The notes: generated by a model from the letters alone, not told the origin. Counted from the stretch's first letter, positions 39,660 through 48,767 are shown. The stretch: 64,000 nt of DNA from Patulibacter minatonensis DSM 18081 (GCF_000519325.1 NZ_KI912613.1:1837252-1901251), one strand, 5' to 3'. Translations and numbers: made by a program.

Positions 39660-42410
39660 TCACCCCGTGTTGCGCATCCCCGCCGCGATGCCGCCGATCG
39701 TTGAGAGCAGCGGGCCGTGCGCGTCCTCGTCGCCCTCGCGGGAGCGCCGCAGGAGCGCGACCTGGATGTGGGAGAGCGGATCGATCCACGGGTTGCGGTG
39801 GGCGAGCCGGCGCTGCAGGGCGGGCGTCGCGTCGAGGAGGTTCTCCGTGCCGCGGATCTCGAGGACGACCCGCTGGACGCGGTCGTGCTCCTCGCGGATC
39901 GGCGCCCAGAGCTCGCGGACGTCCTCGTCGACGAGCTCGAGGTAGCGCTCCGCCACGCCGAGGTCGCTCTTGAACAGCGACATCTCGAGCATCGAGACGA
40001 TCGTGCGGAAGAACGGCCACCGCTGCACCATCTCGCGCTGCAGCTCCCGGTCGCCCTGCTCCAAGGCGGTCCCCGTGCCGTACCAGGCGGGCAGCAGGAT
40101 CCGGTTCTGCATCCACGCGAAGACCCACGGGATCGCGCGCAGGCCGTCGACGCCGGGGGTGCCGCCGCGCTTGGCCGGGCGCGAGCCGATGTTCATCTCC
40201 GACAGCTCCGCCAGGGGCGCGGCCTGGTGCAGCAGGCGCGGGAAGCGCTCGTCCTCGAAGACCAGGGCGCGGTACGTCTCGCGGGAGATCCGGGTCAGCT
40301 CGTCGAGGTGCTCGCGGTACCCGGGCTCGGGCTCGGCGGGTGGAGTCAGGGTCGCCAGCACGACGGCCGAGACCGTCTGCTCGAGCGACCGCACCGCGAG
40401 CTCGGGGTGCGGGTAGCGCTGCGAGAGGACCTCGCCCTGCTCGGTGATCGCGATGCGACCGCGGACGGAGCCGGGCGGCTGCGACAGGATCGCGCGGTGG
40501 TGCGGACCGCCGCCGCGCGACGTGGAGCCGCCGCGACCGTGGAAGAACCGCACCGCGATGTCCTGACGGTCGGCCTGCGCGACCAGCCGCTCCTGGGCGC
40601 CGTAGAGCCCCCACTGCGACGCGATGAAGCCGCCGTCCTTCGCGGAGTCGGAGTACCCGAGCATGATCTCCTGCGCGCCGCCGCACGCCTGGACGTGGGC
40701 CGCGTAGGCGGCGGTCGCGTAGAGGTCGCCCATCGTGTCCTCGGCGCCCGCGAGGTCCTGCACCGTCTCGAACAGCGGCACGATCGGCACGGCCGGGGTG
40801 TCGTGGCCGTCCGCGGCGACGAGGCCGTCCGGGGCGGTGTGCCGGAGCAGGAACTGCGTGCACAGGACGTCGGAGGGCTGGCGGGCCATCGCGATGATCA
40901 GCCGGCCGATCGCGTGCGGGCCGTGCTCCTGCACCGCCCGGCCGACGGCGGCGATCCCGTCGATCGTCGCCTGCGCCTCCTCGTCGGCCGCGCCCGTGCC
41001 GCTCCCGCCGAGTCCCGGCGGTCCCTCGAGCGCCTCGATCAGCAGCCGCTGGCGCCCGATCTCGTCGGCGTCGCCGTACCCGTCGATCAGCGTGGCGGTG
41101 GCCTGCTGCAGCGGGCCCGCGGACTGGCGCACGTCGAGGGCGGCGAGCAGGAACCCGAACGTGCGGGCCTGCGCGAGCAGCCGGGCGATCCGGCCGTGCG
41201 CGACGAGCGTCGAGCTGCACGACGCGCGCAGCAGCTCGAGGTCGCGGATCAGGTCCTCGACGCCGTCGTAGCCGCCCTCCCCGCCGTGGGCCGCGCGGTC
41301 CAGCCGTGCCGCGACGAACGTCAGCTTCTTCCGGAACGGCTCGTTCGCGCTCGCGCCCTCGAACGTGACGCGCGGCAGCTCGCGCTCGTCCTTCTCGATC
41401 GACGTCTTCAGCTCGTGCGTGACGAAGACGCGGTCGTCGGCCTGCGAGAAGTGGACGGCGAGCCGGTCGACGCGCTCCCCGAGCAGGCGCAGCGCGGTCC
41501 GCCGGTGGCGCTGCAGCGACGCGGTGATCGTGTCGGGACCGACGTTGGGGTTGCCGTCCATGTCGCCGCCGGCCCAGCTGCCGAACCGGATCGGCGCGCG
41601 GCCGGACGTGACGACCCGCCGCGCGCCGACGGTGCCGTCCGGCGGGCCGACGACGGCGGTCGTCGCCCCGGCCTGCTGCGCGGCGTGGCCCCCACCATCG
41701 GGCGGCCACGCGACGCCGAGGGTGCGCGACAGCTCCTGCAGCAGATCCGGGACCGCGTCGTAGAGCACCGACTCGACGTGCAGCAGCGTGCGGCGGACCT
41801 CGTCGTCCGGCCGCGGGCGGCGCGCGCGGACGTCGTCGGTCTGCCACCACACGGTCAGCGTCTCGCGGAGCTCCTCCTCGAACGCCCGCCGGCGCGACGG
41901 CCCCAGGCGCGGGTCGTCCAGCGTCTCCATCAGGCCCCACACGCGCTGCTGGTGGTCGAAGACCGACCGGCGCGTCGCCTCGGTCGGGTGCGCGGTCATC
42001 ACGAGCGCGACGTCGAGGTCGGCGAGCGCCCGGGCGCGGGTGTCCTTCGACAGGCCTGCGGTCGTCGCGGCGGCCGCGGCGAGCGACTCGCGCTGCGGGC
42101 CCTGGTCGTCGGCGTCGTGCTCGCGCCGGCGGCGCAGCCGCTCGAGCTCCTCGACGATGTTCGACAGCTGCAGCTGCATCGTGCACGCCCGGACGACCGG
42201 TCCGAGCTGCGAGGACGAGAGCCGCCGGATCGCGTCGACGAGCTCCTCGCCGTCCGTCGCCAGGGGGTCGGCGCGCAGGGCGGCGGCGCGGTCGCGGAGC
42301 CAGAAGACGCGCTCGCGGAACGCCCGCCCCTCCTGCTCGACGAGGACGCTCCCGAGCAGGCGCTCGAGCAGTGCGGTGTCGCGGTCCAGGGTGCTCACGG
42401 CGTCGGGCAT
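39660..42410 (-). CDS. ppc: phosphoenolpyruvate carboxylase
   Basis: 916 residues, normal length. It carboxylates PEP to oxaloacetate, refilling the citric acid cycle. Signatures are VALVMTAHPTEATRRSVF with the catalytic His, EIMLGYSDSAKDGGFIASQW, and RFFHGRGGSTSRGGGPHH. The C-terminus ends GIAAGMRNTG, as in canonical enzymes. The start ATG 42410 is supported by the family N-terminus (LLGSVLVEQEGRAF). It stands alone between the PKD protein and a divergent Ddn-like gene. Confidence 0.96.
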   Translation of the reverse strand: MPDAVSTLDRDTALLERLLGSVLVEQEGRAFRERVFWLRDRAAALRADPLATDGEELVDAIRRLSSSQLGPVVRACTMQLQLSNIVEELERLRRRREHDADDQGPQRESLAAAAATTAGLSKDTRARALADLDVALVMTAHPTEATRRSVFDHQQRVWGLMETLDDPRLGPSRRRAFEEELRETLTVWWQTDDVRARRPRPDDEVRRTLLHVESVLYDAVPDLLQELSRTLGVAWPPDGGGHAAQQAGATTAVVGPPDGTVGARRVVTSGRAPIRFGSWAGGDMDGNPNVGPDTITASLQRHRRTALRLLGERVDRLAVHFSQADDRVFVTHELKTSIEKDERELPRVTFEGASANEPFRKKLTFVAARLDRAAHGGEGGYDGVEDLIRDLELLRASCSSTLVAHGRIARLLAQARTFGFLLAALDVRQSAGPLQQATATLIDGYGDADEIGRQRLLIEALEGPPGLGGSGTGAADEEAQATIDGIAAVGRAVQEHGPHAIGRLIIAMARQPSDVLCTQFLLRHTAPDGLVAADGHDTPAVPIVPLFETVQDLAGAEDTMGDLYATAAYAAHVQACGGAQEIMLGYSDSAKDGGFIASQWGLYGAQERLVAQADRQDIAVRFFHGRGGSTSRGGGPHHRAILSQPPGSVRGRIAITEQGEVLSQRYPHPELAVRSLEQTVSAVVLATLTPPAEPEPGYREHLDELTRISRETYRALVFEDERFPRLLHQAAPLAELSEMNIGSRPAKRGGTPGVDGLRAIPWVFAWMQNRILLPAWYGTGTALEQGDRELQREMVQRWPFFRTIVSMLEMSLFKSDLGVAERYLELVDEDVRELWAPIREEHDRVQRVVLEIRGTENLLDATPALQRRLAHRNPWIDPLSHIQVALLRRSREGDEDAHGPLLSTIGGIAAGMRNTG

Positions 42411-42637
42411 GCTGCGTCGATCGTGGCACGGTGGTCCCGCCGCCCGGTTGGACCTACGGCGCGGACCCGCCGGACAGGTGTCGACGTTCGGCGGGACGCG
42501 GTCCGGGACCGGACGGCGACTCCTGCGCGCGGCGACGGACCCGTCGGGTCGCGGCCGGTCGTCCCGCGCCGGACCACGACGGTGTGCGATCCGCCCGCCG
42601 ACTCTTGCCCGCGCAACCTCCTGGGTAGCGTCAGGAC

Positions 42638-43057
42638 ATGCTCTTCGGTGCCGAACACGTCAAGCGCTACCGCGAGACCGGTGGCAAGGAAGGCCACGAC
42701 TGGGAGGGGACGACGACGCTCATCCTCACCACGACGGGGCGCAAGAGCGGCGAGGAGCGCCCCACGCCGCTGATCTACCGCGAGGCCGGCGAGGGCGTCT
42801 ACGCGATCGTCGCCTCCAACGGCGGCGGCGAGGAGCCCGCGTGGTTCCTGAACATCGCCGAGAAGCCCGAGGTCACGGTCCAGGTCTGGGACGACGAGTT
42901 CGTCGCCCACGCCCGGGTCGCCGACGCCTCGGAGAAGCCGGGCCTCTGGAAGGCCCTGACGGAGACCTGGCCCGCGTACGACGAGTACCAGGCGAAGGCG
43001 ACGCGGGAGATCCCGGTCGTCCTGCTCGAGCGGAACTTCGCGGGCACGAGCGACTGA
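42638..43057 (+). CDS. F420H2-dependent nitroreductase/quinone reductase (Ddn family)
   Basis: 139 residues. TTLILTTTGRKSGEERPTPL and YAIVASNGGGEEPAWFLNI are diagnostic for the split-barrel Ddn family, which uses reduced F420 to reduce quinones or nitro compounds; ERNFAGTSD closes the protein. ATG 42638 lies six bases after TAGCGT, so it is leaderless. Confidence 0.92.
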   Translation: MLFGAEHVKRYRETGGKEGHDWEGTTTLILTTTGRKSGEERPTPLIYREAGEGVYAIVASNGGGEEPAWFLNIAEKPEVTVQVWDDEFVAHARVADASEKPGLWKALTETWPAYDEYQAKATREIPVVLLERNFAGTSD

Positions 43058-43162
43058 GGGCACGGGGGGCGGGACGGGCGGCGCCGCACTCCGGCGCCCG
43101 CCCGATCCCGCCGCGGACGACGTCCGCCGCGGGCGAGACGCGCGGCGGACGGGCGGTCGGGC

Positions 43163-43182
43163 GGGCCGGCGATCGCCGGCCC
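43163..43182. terminator. hairpin between convergent genes
   Basis: GGGCCGGC (43163-43170) and GCCGGCCC (43175-43182) around GATC give a perfect 20-bp palindrome, six bases before the stop of the leftward membrane-protein gene. Confidence 0.6.
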
Positions 43183-43188
43183 GGGGGC

Positions 43189-43713
43189 TCAGCGGGCCAG
43201 CACCGCCGCGCGGGCCGCGGAGCCCTGCGAGAGCTGGATGCGCGCCAGGATCGACAGCGTGCGGGTGACGACCATCGCCAGCGCCATCAGGACGAGCGCG
43301 TCGGTGAGGGCGTCGGCGGTGACCTGGTGCGCCATCATCCACGTGCCCAGGCCGTCGTGGAACCAGTGGTCGGCGCCGTAGGAGAAGGCGATGCGTGCCC
43401 CGACGACCGTGATCCAGAGGGCGGCGTAGCCGGCGCCCGCGACCGTGCCCGGGGTGCCGTCGGCACGCTGCTCGACGCGGAGCAGGCCGCCGGCCAGGGC
43501 ACCGAGCGCGACGCCCGCGGCGACGCCGGCGACGACGAGCGTCAGGCCGTCGCCGTGACCCGGCACCGCGTGGAGCGTGGTCGCCCCGACGCCGCCCGCG
43601 ACCAGCAGCGGGCGGAGCAGCCGGCGGCGGCTGAACTCGCGGCGACCGAGGTCGCTGAGCAGCACCATCGCGAGGACGCCGACGTTGATGAGGAGGATGG
43701 TGGAGAAGGACAT
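43189..43713 (-). CDS. multi-pass membrane protein of unknown function
   Basis: 174 residues with about four transmembrane segments: FSTILLINVGVLAMVLLSDL, LLVAGGVGATTL, LTLVVAGVAAGVALGALAGG and ALTDALVLMALAMVVTRTL, plus a conserved-looking RIAFSYGADHWF segment. The start is ATG 43713. It is divergent from a sensor kinase 180 bases away, so it may be a target of that two-component system. I do not recognise the family with certainty. Confidence 0.75.
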   Translation of the reverse strand: MSFSTILLINVGVLAMVLLSDLGRREFSRRRLLRPLLVAGGVGATTLHAVPGHGDGLTLVVAGVAAGVALGALAGGLLRVEQRADGTPGTVAGAGYAALWITVVGARIAFSYGADHWFHDGLGTWMMAHQVTADALTDALVLMALAMVVTRTLSILARIQLSQGSAARAAVLAR

Positions 43714-43892
43714 GGTGGGCTCCGAGGGAGGGGGTCGTTCGGTGCGATCCAAGGTATGTCCGGGCGCCGGATCTGCCATCGGCCTCCGGGTTGAACCGCG
43801 GGTGGAACCGGCCGGGCCCCGGAGCGCGTCTCCACCCGGATCTCCACCCCCGGGTGGAGGCGGTCGGCCGCCCCGGGTTCTACGGTGGGCGC

Positions 43893-45209
43893 GTGTCCTC
43901 GCCGTCCGATCCGCCGCCCGCTCCGCACCGTGCCGGCGAGGAGGCGGACGCGACCCTCGACGGTCCGGGTGCGGCCGCCGACCGTCGCGGCCCGTGGTGG
44001 GGACGGTCGGCGGACACCCGGCCCTCGGACCAGCAGCTCGTCCCCAGGTCGGTGCAGCGGATCGGGGCGATCGTGGTCGCGGTCTTCGTCGCCCGCGCCG
44101 ACCCGGCCCCGGGGTTCGACGGCCGCGGGCCGGTCGTCCTGTTCGCGCTCGTCCTCGGGGTCGCCGCGTTCCTCGCGCTGCCGCGTACGCGTGCCGACGG
44201 TCCCCCGTGGCTCGAGCCGGTCGCCCTGTGGACGACCGCGGTGGCCGGCGCCGTGCTCTGCTGGGCGTCGCCCGACTCCCCCGGGAGCGCCCTGGCGTTC
44301 GCCGCGATGCTCGCCACCGGCACGCGGTGGCCGGCGGGCCGGGCGGTCCCGCTGGTGGCGGTCGCCGTCGCGGTCTCGGCGCTCGCGGCGGTCGTCTACG
44401 AGGGGTCCACCGAGGGTGCGGCGGCGTACGGCGCGGGCTTCGTCGCCACCTGGCTGGGCGGCCTGAACCGCCGCCAGTTCCTGCGCCGCGTGGAGGAGAC
44501 CGAGCTCCTGCTCGCGCAGACGCAGCGCTCGCGGGAGGAGCAGGTCCGCGCCGCCGCGCTGGCCGAGCGGACGCGGATCGCCCGCGACGTCCACGACGTC
44601 CTCGCGCACTCGATGGCCGGCCTGACGATCCAGCTCGACGCCGCGAGGCTCCTGCTCGAGCGCGCCGACCCCGAGGGCCGGCCGCTCCAGCACGTGGCCC
44701 GCGCGCACGGCCTGGCACGCGACGGGCTGCGCGAGGCGCGGGAGGCCGTCGGCGCGCTGCGCGGCGACGCGGTCCCGCTCCGCGACGGGCTCGACGAGCT
44801 CGTCGCCGACCGCCTGCGGACGGGGACGCCGGCGACGCTGGAGGTCGAGGGCGACGTCGCCGCGCTGGCCCCCGACGCCGCCTGGGCGCTCCTGCGGATC
44901 GCCCGCGAGGCCGCGACGAACGCCACGAAGCACGCGGCCGGGCACGCGCTCGTGGTGCGGCTGGTCGTCGACGCGGGGGACGCGACGCTGGAGGTCACGG
45001 ACCATCCGGCGCCGACCGCGACGGGGACGACCGGGGCGTCGCCGGGCGCGACGCCTCCGGGTGCGGGCGCGCTGTCGGCGACCGGCGGGGGCTACGGTCT
45101 GCGCGGGATGACGGAGCGCGCGGAGGCGATCGGCGGGACGGTGCAGGCGGGGCCGCACGGCGACGGCTGGCGCGTGCTGGCCAGGGTGCCGGCGGGGGCA
45201 TCGGCGTGA
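43893..45209 (+). CDS. NarL-type sensor histidine kinase
   Basis: 438 residues from GTG 43893, six bases after TACGGT. Four to five transmembrane helices between about 50 and 190 (VVLFALVLGVAAFLAL; LVAVAVAVSALAAVVY). The HisKA_3 dimerisation box is RTRIARDVHDVLAHSMAGL with the phosphorylated His. An HATPase domain follows (LLRIAREAATNATKHAAG; GGGYGLRGMTERAEAIGG). It phosphorylates the response regulator encoded directly downstream, whose GTG overlaps this stop by four bases. Confidence 0.93.
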   Translation: MSSPSDPPPAPHRAGEEADATLDGPGAAADRRGPWWGRSADTRPSDQQLVPRSVQRIGAIVVAVFVARADPAPGFDGRGPVVLFALVLGVAAFLALPRTRADGPPWLEPVALWTTAVAGAVLCWASPDSPGSALAFAAMLATGTRWPAGRAVPLVAVAVAVSALAAVVYEGSTEGAAAYGAGFVATWLGGLNRRQFLRRVEETELLLAQTQRSREEQVRAAALAERTRIARDVHDVLAHSMAGLTIQLDAARLLLERADPEGRPLQHVARAHGLARDGLREAREAVGALRGDAVPLRDGLDELVADRLRTGTPATLEVEGDVAALAPDAAWALLRIAREAATNATKHAAGHALVVRLVVDAGDATLEVTDHPAPTATGTTGASPGATPPGAGALSATGGGYGLRGMTERAEAIGGTVQAGPHGDGWRVLARVPAGASA

Positions 45210-45877
45210 GCCCCGCGGACGTCCGGGTCGTCGTCGCCGACGACCAGGCCGTCGTCCGCGAGGGCCTGGCGACGATCCTCGACCTGCTCGACGGGATCAC
45301 CGTCGTCGGGGTCGCCGCCGACGGCGCCGCGGCCGTCGAGCTCGCGGCCACCGCGACCCCCGACGTCGTCCTCATGGACCTCCGCATGCCCGTGCTCGAC
45401 GGCGTCGAGGGGACCCGGGCGATCCGCGCGGCGCATCCCGGCGTCGAGGTCGTCGTGCTCACGACCTACGCGGACGACGACTCGATCTTCGGCGCACTGC
45501 GCGCCGGCGCCCGGGGCTACCTGACGAAGGACGCCGGCAGCGCCGAGATCGCCCGCGCCGTCCACGCGGCGGCGGCCGGGCAGGCGTTGCTCGACCCCGC
45601 GGTGCAGGCGCGGGTGCTCGGCGCGGCGGGCGGGGCGGACCCCGCACCGGGCGCGGGCACGCCGCCACTCCCCGACGACCTGACCGCCCGCGAGGGGGAG
45701 GTGCTGCGCCTGATCGCGCGCGGGCTCACCAACCGGGAGATCGCGGCGGAGCTCGTCGTCAGCGAGGCGACGGTGAAGACGCACGTCAACCACGTCTTCG
45801 CGAAAACGGGGGCCCGTGACCGTGCCCAGGCCGTGCACTACGCCTACGAGCGCGGTCTGGCGGGCGGCCCGACCTAA
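45206..45877 (+). CDS. NarL/LuxR-family response regulator
   Basis: 223 residues. The receiver domain has the acidic pair in VVVADDQAVVREGL, the phospho-acceptor Asp in VVLMDLRMPVLDG, then VVVLTTYADDD and the conserved Lys in GYLTKDAG. The C-terminal GerE helix-turn-helix is LTAREGEVLRLIARGLTNRE followed by SEATVKTHVNHVF. GTG 45206 overlaps the kinase stop (GTGA), so the two are translationally coupled. Targets are unknown; the divergent membrane protein at 43189 is one candidate. Confidence 0.95.
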   Translation: MSPADVRVVVADDQAVVREGLATILDLLDGITVVGVAADGAAAVELAATATPDVVLMDLRMPVLDGVEGTRAIRAAHPGVEVVVLTTYADDDSIFGALRAGARGYLTKDAGSAEIARAVHAAAAGQALLDPAVQARVLGAAGGADPAPGAGTPPLPDDLTAREGEVLRLIARGLTNREIAAELVVSEATVKTHVNHVFAKTGARDRAQAVHYAYERGLAGGPT

Positions 45878-45900
45878 CGGATCGTCCGGCCGCGTACCAT
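45872..45900 (+). promoter_or_regulatory. CGNR gene promoter with candidate operator half-site
   Basis: ACCTAACGGAT at 45872-45882 overlaps the response regulator stop codon. The same 11 bases occur on the minus strand at 47934-47924 in the VOC/PPOX promoter. TACCAT at 45895-45900 is a -10 box seven bases before GTG 45908. Confidence 0.6.
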
Positions 45901-45907
45901 GAGAGGG

Positions 45908-46495
45908 GTGACGATCGCCTACAGCGGGCCGCTCCGCGACGAGCGCCTCGCCATCGAGCTGCACAACACGGTCTACGCGGCGGGAGGCGCGGGTGTCGAC
46001 GCGCTCGACGACCCGGCGCAGACCGGCGCATGGCTCGCCGCGATCGCTGCCCGCGAGGAGCTCGCCGAGCTGCCCGACGGGCCGGAGCCGTCGGTCGGGG
46101 AGCTCCGCGGGCTCCGCACCGCCGTCCGCTCGCTCGTCGCGTCGGTGGCGGACGGCGCGGCCATCGACGCGGAGGCCGCGGCGGTCGTCAACGCCACCTG
46201 CGCCGCCGCGCCCGGCGTGCTCCGGCTCGAGCTCGGTCCCGACCGCCGGCCGGTGCGCGGCACGGCGTTCGGCGGGGCGACGCGCTCCGACGTCCTCCTC
46301 GCCGCGATCGCCGCGGACGCCGTGGACCTCCTCACCGGGCCGCTCCGGGACGAGGTGCGGGTCTGCGGCGCGCCGGGCTGCGTCCTCGCGTTCGTGAAGA
46401 CCCACCCGCGTCGGTCGTGGTGCTCCAACGGCTGCGGCAACCGCGCCCGGCAGGCCCGCCACTACCACCGGGTCCGGGGCGAGCAGGAGACCTGA
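45908..46495 (+). CDS. CGNR zinc-finger transcriptional regulator
   Basis: 195 residues. The N-terminal part is the ABATE stress-sensor-type domain (LAIELHNTVYAAGGAG; RGLRTAVRSLVASVADG). The C-terminal zinc finger is VCGAPGCVLAFVKTHPRRSW followed by CSNGCGNRARQARHYHR, with the name-giving CGNR. I chose GTG 45908 because it lies seven bases from the TACCAT box; ATG 45899 would put the -10 box over the start. It converges with the PPOX gene, and an 11-base motif shared between its own promoter and the VOC/PPOX promoter suggests that it controls both. Confidence 0.9.
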   Translation: MTIAYSGPLRDERLAIELHNTVYAAGGAGVDALDDPAQTGAWLAAIAAREELAELPDGPEPSVGELRGLRTAVRSLVASVADGAAIDAEAAAVVNATCAAAPGVLRLELGPDRRPVRGTAFGGATRSDVLLAAIAADAVDLLTGPLRDEVRVCGAPGCVLAFVKTHPRRSWCSNGCGNRARQARHYHRVRGEQET

Positions 46496-46503
46496 CGGCC
46501 CGT

Positions 46504-47403
46504 CTACGGGTTGAAGCGGGAGAGCTCTCGCGGGCCCCACCGCAGCGGGCTTGCGCCCGGTGCGTGCGTCACGCGCGTGAGGGCGACGTCGACCACGCGG
46601 CGTGCGCCGGGGATCGTCGCCGCGCGCTCGGGCGACCAGTCGATCGTGGCCGTGCCCTGCAGCTGCAGGAGGTCGCCGGTGGCCCAGTCGACGACGAGCA
46701 GCCCGACGCGCGGGTCGACGGTCAGGTTGCCGAGCGTCATGAACATCGAGTTGCCCTGGTAGTCCGGGAAGGACAGCGAGGTAGGGCCGGTCACGGTGAC
46801 GAACCCGGGGTTCCCGCCGCGGTGGGAAACGTCGACGCCGGCGTCGACGTTCGTGCTGGCGAGGAAGAGCGCGTCGGTGCCCTCGAGCAGCCGGCGGTCC
46901 TCGTCGGTCAGGACGTCGGTGTCCCGGCGCGGGCCCGGGGGTGTCGCGAGGTCCGCGTGATCGGGCTCGCGGGTCGAGATGTACTTCGGGCAGTTCGAGA
47001 AGACCTGTCCCGTGGTGACGAGGACGCGGTCGCTCTCGCGGCGGGCGGCGCCGTTGATCCGGACGCGGCGGCGGGTCGCGGGCTCGATCGCGATCAGGCC
47101 GACCTCGGCCGACGGGCGCCCGAGCGCCGCGGTGACCGGGTCGCCGGCAGGCGGCAGGCGGTCGAGGACGAGCGTCCGGTCGCCCGCGACCCGCACCACC
47201 CCGGGCGGGCCGCTCAGGAGCGACGCGACGGGGTGGCCGGTGTCGTCGGTCGTCGCGATCACCACGAACGGCTGGGCCTCGAGGAACGCCGCCGCGACGT
47301 CGGGGACGTCCTCGCGGATGCTCCGCGCGACGCGGGCGGCGACCTCGTCCTCGCCCGCCCGTCGCTGCACCTCGAGCTCGCCGGGGTGGAACGCGAAGGT
47401 CAT
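46504..47403 (-). CDS. pyridoxamine 5'-phosphate oxidase-like flavin protein
   Basis: 299 residues with two split-barrel halves: AQPFVVIATTDDTGHPVASL and then DALFLASTNVDAGVDVSHRG, GFVTVTGPTSLSFPDYQGN, SMFMTLGNLTVDPRVGLL. The segment VFSNCPKYISTR is common to a group of actinobacterial PPOX-like proteins that bind FMN or F420. ATG 47403 lies four bases after the stop of the VOC gene, so they form an operon. The reaction is not known. Confidence 0.87.
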   Translation of the reverse strand: MTFAFHPGELEVQRRAGEDEVAARVARSIREDVPDVAAAFLEAQPFVVIATTDDTGHPVASLLSGPPGVVRVAGDRTLVLDRLPPAGDPVTAALGRPSAEVGLIAIEPATRRRVRINGAARRESDRVLVTTGQVFSNCPKYISTREPDHADLATPPGPRRDTDVLTDEDRRLLEGTDALFLASTNVDAGVDVSHRGGNPGFVTVTGPTSLSFPDYQGNSMFMTLGNLTVDPRVGLLVVDWATGDLLQLQGTATIDWSPERAATIPGARRVVDVALTRVTHAPGASPLRWGPRELSRFNP

Positions 47404-47407
47404 GGGC

Positions 47408-47878
47408 TCAGAAGAAGCCGCAGGTGGGGACGGCGGCGTCGGGGGCCTGCGCCTCGGCGTCGGCGCCGCGCGGGGCGTAGATCTCGAGCCGGGTGCCGTC
47501 GGGGTCCTCGAAGAAGATGCCGCCGGAGGACACGCCCTCGCCGTGGGGGACGATCCCGTCGTGGTGGAGCTTCGCGCCGGCCGCGCGGACCCGCGCCTCG
47601 GCCGCGCGGACCCGCGCCTCGGCCTCGCGCACCTGCTCGATGTCCTGCACCTCGAACGACAGGTGGTGCAGCCCCGGGCCGTCGGCGGCGAACGTGCCGG
47701 TGCTCTGCTGCCACAGCGTCAGCGCCAGGCGGCCGTCGTCCGCGAGGAACGCGAAGCGCCGCTCCGGGTCGGACGACTCCTGCGCGACCTCGAAGCCGAA
47801 GACGTCGACGTAGAAGTCGCGGGAGCGGTCGAGGTCGGTGACGTTCAGGCCGACGTGGCCGGTGGGGAAGCTGCTCAT
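47408..47878 (-). CDS. VOC-family (glyoxalase/dioxygenase-like) protein
   Basis: 156 residues with two VOC modules: GHVGLNVTDLDRSRDFYVDV and LHHLSFEVQDIEQVREAEAR, closing with IFFEDPDGTRLEIYAP; metal ligands His and Glu are visible (GHVGLNV, LHHLSFEV, RLEIYAP). A tandem 21-bp duplication (47581-47601, 47602-47622) inserts seven extra residues, giving the repeated VRAAEAR. ATG 47878 is seven bases after TACCGT, so the transcript is leaderless. First gene of the VOC-PPOX operon under an operator-like inverted repeat. Confidence 0.9.
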   Translation of the reverse strand: MSSFPTGHVGLNVTDLDRSRDFYVDVFGFEVAQESSDPERRFAFLADDGRLALTLWQQSTGTFAADGPGLHHLSFEVQDIEQVREAEARVRAAEARVRAAGAKLHHDGIVPHGEGVSSGGIFFEDPDGTRLEIYAPRGADAEAQAPDAAVPTCGFF

Positions 47879-47885
47879 GGGCAGG

Positions 47886-47934
47886 ACGGTAGTCCCGCTG
47901 ACCTAACGTGTCAAGCGTCTTTTATCCGTTAGGT
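47886..47934 (-). promoter_or_regulatory. VOC-PPOX promoter flanked by a perfect operator repeat
   Basis: On the minus strand TTGACA (47914-47909) and TACCGT (47891-47886) are spaced by 17 bases, a near-consensus promoter. ACCTAACG (47901-47908) and CGTTAGGT (47927-47934) are perfect inverted half-sites on either side of the -35. One half extends to ACCTAACGGAT, identical to 45872-45882 before the CGNR gene. Confidence 0.75.
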
Positions 47935-47976
47935 GGAGCTCCGCGTTCCGGGCTCCAGCAGGCGGCGGCAGAACGA

Positions 47977-48004
47977 CGACGGCCCGGGGGAGCCCGGGCC
48001 GTCG
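47977..48004. terminator. hairpin downstream of the 48047-48613 gene
   Basis: CGACGGCCCGGG (47977-47988) and CCCGGGCCGTCG (47993-48004), loop GGAG, a perfect 12-bp stem about 43 bases after the stop of the leftward gene. Confidence 0.65.
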
Positions 48005-48046
48005 ATCACACCTGCGTGGGGAGCGGCGTGCGCGCCGCCCCGGGGG

Positions 48047-48613
48047 TTACTCGTCGTCGTCCGCGTCGGACGCCGACTCGAGCCAGCGCTCGAGCGCGTG
48101 GCCGCCGGCGGACGTGAGCTGCCCGTCCTGATCGACCCAGTCGCGGACGTGGAGCGCGAGCCCGAGGGCGTGCGCGTTGCGCGGCTGGGGGCCCATGCCC
48201 GTCTGGGTGGCGAGGGCGACCTCGCCCGGCTCGACCGTCCAGCGGCCGGAGTCCAGTGCGGCGAGCGCCTGGCCCTGCTCGGCGGTCGGCACGTCGAGCG
48301 GGGACGGGACGCCGTCGGCGATCGGGGCGTCCGTGACGTCGTCGGGCTGCAGGTCCGCGGCCATCGGGCCCGGCGCCGGGTCGTCGGCGCCGGTCGTCTC
48401 ACCCGGCATGCCGCCGGCGAACGTGCGGCGGAGCCACTCCCCGGCCTCGTCGGCCATCCCGCGGGCGCGGTCCGGGTCGAGCCCGTTCTGCCGAGCGAGG
48501 CGCTCGAGCTCGCCGAAGTCCGTCTGCGACAACCGCTCGGCGGACTTCGTGACCTCGGCCGCGATCGAGCGCAGCGTCTCCTCGAAGGACTTCGGACGGT
48601 CGTCGTCGCTCAT
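48047..48613 (-). CDS. hypothetical acidic protein
   Basis: 188 residues, acidic, no membrane helix. The N-terminal part (FEETLRSIAAEVTKSAERLS, DFGELERLARQNGLDPDRA) is helical. The C-terminal part has WTVEPGEVALATQTGMGPQP and NAHALGLALHVRDWVDQDG, ending in an Asp-rich tail. I do not recognise it. A strong terminator follows. Confidence 0.6.
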   Translation of the reverse strand: MSDDDRPKSFEETLRSIAAEVTKSAERLSQTDFGELERLARQNGLDPDRARGMADEAGEWLRRTFAGGMPGETTGADDPAPGPMAADLQPDDVTDAPIADGVPSPLDVPTAEQGQALAALDSGRWTVEPGEVALATQTGMGPQPRNAHALGLALHVRDWVDQDGQLTSAGGHALERWLESASDADDDE

Positions 48614-48767
48614 GGGTGGATGATGGCACCCCGACGTGTGGGCGGGATCAACTCGGCCCGTTTGCAGGCCGTTCTGCGGAGGACGTGCGGCCGCCCCGTC
48701 GACCGGCCGGTCCGCGGCCCAGGACGCCGTCCACCCGGAGCGGTCCGAACGACGTCGATCCGGAGGC

